Origin: DATKZS01 sp035527835 [NCBI: bacterium]
Lineage (GTDB): Bacteria > RBG-13-61-14
Assembly (NCBI GenBank): GCA_035527835.1
Contig: DATKZS010000049.1
Coordinates: 1-8,093, forward strand
Reading direction: 5' to 3'
DNA: 8,093 bases
Position 1 is the first letter of the stretch; each line of letters begins with the position of its first letter. Shown piece by piece: positions 4,538 through 8,093 of this stretch. Under the pieces are notes generated by a model that saw nothing but the letters and a program-made list of their open reading frames with translations, had not been told where the DNA came from and did no database searches. The translations under genes and the position numbers were made by a program.

Positions 4538-5845
4538 GTGCGGCGTTTCCTGGCGTTATTATTTTGCCTGGCCCTGGTATTGGCGGTGCGGCCTTCTGTA
4601 TCGTCGGGCCCGGCCAACATCCTGCTGTTGTCGGTGGACACCTTGCGGGCGGACCGGCTCGGTTGCATGGGCTACAATCAGCGCACGTCGCCGAACATTG
4701 ATCGGCTGGTGAAAAAGGGCACGCTCTTCACCAATGCCTCCACCAACGTGCCGCTCACCAACCCGAGCTTCGCCTCGCTGTTCACCTCGCGCTACCCGCA
4801 CGAGATCGGCGCCATCAGAAACGGCATCCCGATGGTGGACGGCATCCCCACGCTCGCCCTGATCATGAAGAAGCGCGGCTATCACACGGCCGCGGTCATC
4901 TCCAACTGGCCGCTCAAGCGGCATCTGTCCAAGCTCGACCTGGGCTTTGATTATTACGACGACGACTTCCACGAGAAACGCTGGGTCTTCTTCAACAGCG
5001 AGCGCGACGCGGAGGAGGTCACGGACCATGCGGTGAAATGGATCGAGGCGGGTCCCCGGGAGCCGTTCTTCGCCTGGGTCCATTACAGCGACCCGCACGC
5101 GCCGTACCTCCAGCACAAGGGCTTTAAGTTCGACAGCGGCGGCATGAACAGCTCGAATTACGACAGCGAGGTCGCCTACACCGACCATTCCATCGGCCTT
5201 CTGCTCGACAAGCTCGAGTCCACCGGGCTCAGCTCCCGCACGCTCATCATCTTCATCTCCGACCACGGCGAGAGCCTGGGCGAGCACAATTACATCGGGC
5301 ACGGCCGCGACGTATATCAGCCCTCTCTGCACGTTCCCTTTGCCCTGATCGGTCCGGGGATCGCGGCGGGGAAGAGGGAGGGCGCGGGGATTCAACTGCT
5401 CGACCTGGCCCCCACCGTGCTGTCTTACGCCGGGGTCCGGGCCAAGGCGCCGATGGAGGGTCTTGACCTGATGCCGTTCATCCGGGGCGAGGCGGCGTGG
5501 CCGGAGCGCACGCTTTATTTCGAGACGTATCCGGGGGCCGCGCCGCAGGTGCCGGGCGCGGAGAAGATGCTGGACAAGCCGATCTGGGTTGGTTCGCGGC
5601 ATGGGACGGAGAAGCTGCTGTTCTCGGTGCGGTATCAGAAATGGGAGAAGTATGATCTGGCCTCCGACCCGGGTGAGCGGAGTAACCTGGTGAACATCCG
5701 GGACGAGAACTTCATCGCGGAGTCCGACGGATTTCTGTCCTGGTTCCAGGGGTGGCAGGACAAGATGGTGGTGGGGGAGATCAACGTGATGACGGAAGAG
5801 GACCGGCGGAAGTTCAAGGCGCTGGGCTACGTGGACGGGCCATGA
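4538..5845 (+). CDS. Exported sulfatase/alkaline phosphatase superfamily hydrolase (Thr type)
   Basis: The 435-residue product uses a GTG start with GGAGGGA seven bases upstream. Residues 1 to about 23 are a signal peptide, so the enzyme should be periplasmic. It belongs to the sulfatase family (Pfam PF00884): NILLLSVDTLRADRLG (27-42) with metal ligand Asp34, NVPLTNPSFASLFTSRYPHEIG (70-91), HYSDPHAPY (182-190), SDHGESLGEH (241-250) with ligands Asp242-His243, and GHG (254-256). The formylglycine motif C/S-x-P-S-R is absent. Thr74 in LTNPSFAS sits at the nucleophile position, as in Thr-type phosphotransferases such as LtaS and EptA. It is therefore more likely a phospho- or phosphonoester hydrolase or transferase than a true sulfatase, and the substrate is unknown. 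It lacks the membrane helices of LtaS and EptA. The C-terminus ends in the common motif FKALGYV. Its stop overlaps the start of the next gene (ATGA). Confidence 0.85.
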   Translation: MRRFLALLFCLALVLAVRPSVSSGPANILLLSVDTLRADRLGCMGYNQRTSPNIDRLVKKGTLFTNASTNVPLTNPSFASLFTSRYPHEIGAIRNGIPMVDGIPTLALIMKKRGYHTAAVISNWPLKRHLSKLDLGFDYYDDDFHEKRWVFFNSERDAEEVTDHAVKWIEAGPREPFFAWVHYSDPHAPYLQHKGFKFDSGGMNSSNYDSEVAYTDHSIGLLLDKLESTGLSSRTLIIFISDHGESLGEHNYIGHGRDVYQPSLHVPFALIGPGIAAGKREGAGIQLLDLAPTVLSYAGVRAKAPMEGLDLMPFIRGEAAWPERTLYFETYPGAAPQVPGAEKMLDKPIWVGSRHGTEKLLFSVRYQKWEKYDLASDPGERSNLVNIRDENFIAESDGFLSWFQGWQDKMVVGEINVMTEEDRRKFKALGYVDGP

Positions 5846-7029
5846 ATGCGGCGAGGGTCCGGCGGCGCATGGCCGCGGCGCTCCTGTTGGTGGCCGCCGC
5901 CGGGCTGCTTAGCCCGCCGGGCTGCACCACGGGAAAGAAGCGCGCTCCGGGTCCGCTCCGGGTGTGGCTGCTGGCCGAGCCGGAGGCCGAGCCGATGTTC
6001 CGGACGCTGGTGGATGAATTCAAGCAAAAGAGCGGGATCGAGGTCGAGCTGGTTCTCAAGGAGGCTTACGAGATCCGGGCCTTGCTCCTCAATCATCCGC
6101 GGGACCTGGAGGGCAAGGTTGACTTGATCGAGATTGACCTGTTCGACCTGGAAGACGCCGCGCCGGTCATGGACGACCTGACGCCGGTCATGGTGCAGCT
6201 CGAGCAATCGGCCCGGCTGTACAAGGGCTCGTTCCAGGCGGGCGAGTTCGAGGGACGGCAGCTCCTGGTCCCGTGGCGGCTGTCGTGGCCCATAATGCTG
6301 GCGTCGAACCAGGTCGGGGCACCCCGGACCTGGGCGGCCCTGGGCCGGATCACGCGGAACAACCCGGGCCAGGTCATGGTCCCCGCCCTGGATGATCGGG
6401 AATTTTTCGCTTTCCTCTGCACCCTGGTCTGGTCTTTTGGAGGCGATCCCGCGGAGCCTTATGAGCCCGGGATTTTCGAGGCCTTCCAGTGGCTCCAGAG
6501 GGTCTCCAATGTTTTGCATAAGGACTCCGGGGCCACCCGGGCCGCGGAAGTGGCCTCCTTCCCGGCCGCCGACCGGCCGTTGATCTTTTTCGAGTGGCCC
6601 CAGGGCCTGCTCCCGTTCATTCTGAACGGCTCCCTGCAAATGGACCTTAAAGCCGCGCCCTGTCCGTGCGGCGGCCGAGGCAACTGCCCATTATTCTCCT
6701 TTGGCCGCTACCTGGGCATCCCCAAAAAGGCGCCGCACCCGGAGGACGCGCAAAGGTTCATCCTCCACCTTATCTCTCCCGGCTCGCAGAGGGCCATCAT
6801 CTTCGGCTCGCCGTGGCTGCCGATCTCCAGCGACGGCTGGGGACAGTTGGGGGCCAGGGACCTGGGCTACCGGGCGTTTTCCGTGAGCGCCAACAATATC
6901 AAGGCGCCGCCGCGGCCGCTCTCCAAAATCAAGAAGGCCATGGACGAGGCCGGAAAGATGCTCCTGATCGAGCACTCCACGGCCGATGATGCCATCACCA
7001 AGTACCGGAAGATAATGGAACAGGAGTGA
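5842..7029 (+). CDS. ABC-type extracellular solute-binding lipoprotein (family 1-like)
   Basis: A 395-residue product whose ATG overlaps the previous stop as ATGA. No clear SD is present, so translation is probably coupled to the hydrolase. Residues 1-27 form an export signal with Cys28 in LLSPPGCTTG as the likely lipidation site, although Pro at -3 is unusual. LRVWLLAEPEAEPMFRTLVDEFKQKSGIEVEL (39-70) is the classic opening of sugar-type binding proteins. ALLLNHPRDLEGKVDLIEIDLF, FEWPQGLLPF and GIPKKAPHPEDAQRFILHLISPGSQRA follow in the family's order. Unusual for the family, a cysteine cluster CPCGGRGNC lies at 274-282. No permease or ATPase gene is nearby, so it is an orphan that would rely on a distant transporter or act as a binding partner. 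The ligand cannot be inferred; a product of the upstream hydrolase is possible. Confidence 0.8.
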   Translation: MNAARVRRRMAAALLLVAAAGLLSPPGCTTGKKRAPGPLRVWLLAEPEAEPMFRTLVDEFKQKSGIEVELVLKEAYEIRALLLNHPRDLEGKVDLIEIDLFDLEDAAPVMDDLTPVMVQLEQSARLYKGSFQAGEFEGRQLLVPWRLSWPIMLASNQVGAPRTWAALGRITRNNPGQVMVPALDDREFFAFLCTLVWSFGGDPAEPYEPGIFEAFQWLQRVSNVLHKDSGATRAAEVASFPAADRPLIFFEWPQGLLPFILNGSLQMDLKAAPCPCGGRGNCPLFSFGRYLGIPKKAPHPEDAQRFILHLISPGSQRAIIFGSPWLPISSDGWGQLGARDLGYRAFSVSANNIKAPPRPLSKIKKAMDEAGKMLLIEHSTADDAITKYRKIMEQE

Positions 7030-7043
7030 GCAAGGCGGCGGGC

Positions 7044-7072
7044 GCCGCGGGTCCCGGACCCCGGGCCGCGGC
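7044..7072 (+). promoter_or_regulatory. GC-rich intercistronic hairpin
   Basis: Between the binding-protein stop and the next start: G7044 pairs with C7072, CCGCGG (7045-7050) with CCGCGG (7066-7071), and CCCGG (7053-7057) with CCGGG (7061-7065). The loop is ACC and GT 7051-7052 are bulged. Twelve GC pairs make it very stable. No T-run follows, so it more likely reduces read-through or protects the upstream mRNA than terminates by the intrinsic route. Confidence 0.5.
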
Positions 7073-7100
7073 CGGGAATGTAGTGCAAAGAGGGCGGTTG

Positions 7101-7820
7101 ATGAATGAGGTGGAAATAGTTCAAGTTGCATCGGGCGGACTGATGTTGGAGGGCCGGTTCCGGCCGCGGGCCGTTAAGCGCGGGGAGTCGGGCGGCGCGG
7201 GTGCCGTGATCTGCCATCCTCATCCGCGTTTCGGCGGCAGCATGGACAATAACGTGGTGTGCGCGCTGGAGGATCACCTGGCGTCGCTGGGCGTGGCCAC
7301 GCTGTGCTTCAACTTCCGGGGCGTGGGCGGGAGCCAGGGCGAGTGGGACGAGATGAGGGGCGAGGTTGACGACGTGTTGGGCGCGCTCACGTGGCTCGCA
7401 AAGCGTCCGGAGCTGGACGCGGGCCGGATCGGGCTCGCCGGCTACAGCTTCGGCGGACTGATGGCGGCCTACGCCTGCGCCCGGATCGGGAAAGCGGCCG
7501 GCGAGCGCGCGGCCCGCAACAATCACGGCTCCGATTTCCGGGTCAAGGCCCTGGCGCTGGTGAGCCCCATGCCGCCCGCCCGAGGCTGGGAGGCGGAGAA
7601 GGAACTCATGCCGATGTATGCCAAGCCGCCGCCCGCGATCATCATCGCCGGGACCGCCGACCGATTCTGCCCGGTCAAGTCGGCCCAGGACCTTGCCGTC
7701 CGGATCGGGCCGGAGGCGAGGCTTGTGATCCTGGAAGGCGTGGACCATTTTTACGGGGAAAGGGAGGATGAGGCGGGGAAAAATTGCGCGGAGTTCATGG
7801 CCCGATCGCTGGGAAGGTGA
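7101..7820 (+). CDS. Alpha/beta hydrolase (COG2945-like)
   Basis: A 239-residue cytoplasmic serine hydrolase with no signal peptide. The family pattern is clear: AVICHPHPRFGGSMDNNVV (35-53), TLCFNFRGVGGSQGEWDEMRGEVDDVLGAL (67-96), nucleophile elbow GYSFGG (114-119) with Ser116, Asp186 in AGTADRFCP and His215 in GVDHFYG. This is the complete Ser-Asp-His triad. COG2945 members are poorly characterised esterase-like enzymes and no substrate is assigned. The ATG at 7101 is preferred: it has AGAGGG six bases upstream, and the homology-like part begins right after it. An upstream GTG at 7026 would add 25 residues encoded by the GC hairpin and unlike the family. The gene is 71 bases after the binding-protein stop, so co-transcription is likely unless the hairpin stops it. 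Confidence 0.85.
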   Translation: MNEVEIVQVASGGLMLEGRFRPRAVKRGESGGAGAVICHPHPRFGGSMDNNVVCALEDHLASLGVATLCFNFRGVGGSQGEWDEMRGEVDDVLGALTWLAKRPELDAGRIGLAGYSFGGLMAAYACARIGKAAGERAARNNHGSDFRVKALALVSPMPPARGWEAEKELMPMYAKPPPAIIIAGTADRFCPVKSAQDLAVRIGPEARLVILEGVDHFYGEREDEAGKNCAEFMARSLGR

Positions 7821-7867
7821 GCGGGACCGTCAAGCAACGGCCGCTCAATACTTGAGATGTGTCGCAG

Positions 7868-7888
7868 GTGACGAGATCTGTCTCGCAC
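7868..7888 (+). terminator. Hairpin 47 bases after the last gene
   Basis: GTG (7868-7870) pairs with CAC (7886-7888) and CGAGA (7872-7876) with TCTCG (7881-7885), with A7871 bulged and loop TCTG. It is the only local inverted repeat close behind the operon. No T-run follows, so it is a weak terminator candidate. Its right arm merges into the CACAGAG array. Confidence 0.3.
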
Positions 7889-7909
7889 AGAGGCACAGAG
7901 ATCACAGAG
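7886..7909 (+). repeat. CACAGAG array with growing spacers
   Basis: CACAGAG occurs at 7886-7892, 7894-7900 and 7903-7909. The gaps are one base (G), then two bases (AT). The word is identical in all three copies. The layout parallels the CGCCAAG array about 75 bases further on. Confidence 0.7.
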
Positions 7910-7958
7910 ATCAAATTAGGTGTTTAAGCTCTGTACTACTAACATGCAAGATCACTCT

Positions 7959-8042
7959 TGTCCAAAATAGGCCGCAAGAAAACCGCCAAGACGCCAAGAG
8001 CGCCAAGGATCGCCAAGTAAATCATGATGTTTCTTTGCGGCC
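7959..8042 (+). repeat. Dispersed intergenic repeat, right copy, with CGCCAAG array
   Basis: It begins TGTCCAAAATA (7959-7969). Two arms, GGCCGCAAGAAAA (7970-7982) and TTTCTTTGCGGCC (8030-8042), are near-perfect complements and enclose four identical CGCCAAG words at 7984, 7992, 8001 and 8011, separated by one, two and three bases (A, AG, GAT). ATCATGATG follows at 8021-8029. The TGTCCAAAATA, CCGCCAAG and ATCATGA words also occur in the same order on the minus strand at 133-91. A further inverted CGCCAAG is at 8080-8086. The remaining bases to 8093 hold no gene that I can see, only a direct AACCGGC repeat at 8074 and 8087. Confidence 0.6.
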
Positions 8043-8093
8043 CAGCAAAGAACAGCTCCGCAGCGTTGGCCCCAACCGGCTTGGCGAACCGGC

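Noticed and set aside
4745-4812. Formylglycine-type true sulfatase
   Set aside because: The C/S-x-P-S-R motif is missing; the aligned residues are T-N-P-S-F.
4559-5602. A 347-residue minus-strand frame over the sulfatase-like gene
   Set aside because: Arg/Val-rich antisense shadow; the plus frame carries all superfamily motifs.
7026-7100. GTG start at 7026 for the alpha/beta hydrolase (overlapping the previous stop)
   Set aside because: The extra 25 residues come from a GC hairpin and do not resemble the family. The ATG at 7101 has a usable SD. The overlap keeps a small possibility open.

Overview
The window is a piece of chromosome from a high-GC bacterium with lipoproteins and Sec-exported proteins, most likely an uncultured Gram-negative soil, sediment or aquifer lineage of the Desulfobacterota, Myxococcota or Acidobacteriota kind. 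That placement rests only on GC content, codon use and gene types; no phylogenetic marker is present. I see no tRNA, rRNA, CRISPR array, transposase or phage gene.

Layout. Positions 1-7 hold the first codons of a minus-strand gene that runs off the left edge. Its leader (8-84) folds around its own ribosome binding site. Positions 91-831 carry no convincing gene and hold a patchwork of short repeats: one copy of a dispersed intergenic repeat, a 20-bp G/T-rich inverted repeat, and a 22-bp tandem repeat. At 832-1665 (+) is a GH75 chitosanase-like lipoprotein. Converging on it is a 448-residue exported protein of unknown function (3040-1694, -). Upstream of that lies a very good pair of divergent sigma70-type promoters that share their -35 bases. 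The rightward promoter feeds a leader of about 390 nt with two related hairpin elements, each able to form two competing folds. After it comes a small lipoprotein (3518-4219) made of a Pro/Ala/Glu-rich stalk and six 16-residue repeats.

After a REP-like palindrome and a 107-nt inverted-repeat-bounded element comes a plus-strand run of three genes. These are an exported sulfatase/phosphatase-superfamily hydrolase with Thr at the nucleophile position (4538-5845), an orphan ABC-type solute-binding lipoprotein joined by an ATGA overlap (5842-7029), and a COG2945-like alpha/beta hydrolase (7101-7820). The right end (7821-8093) is noncoding, with two arrays of 7-base words separated by 1, 2 and 3 bases, and a second, inverted copy of the dispersed repeat seen at the left end.

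How the genes may work together: almost every product is predicted to act outside the cytoplasm. The sulfatase-like enzyme and the binding protein are probably co-translated, which suggests hydrolysis of an external substrate and capture of a product, but no permease or ATPase is in view. The most unusual material is noncoding: the SD-masking leader, the overlapping divergent promoters, the paired switch-like hairpins and the spacer-graded repeat arrays.
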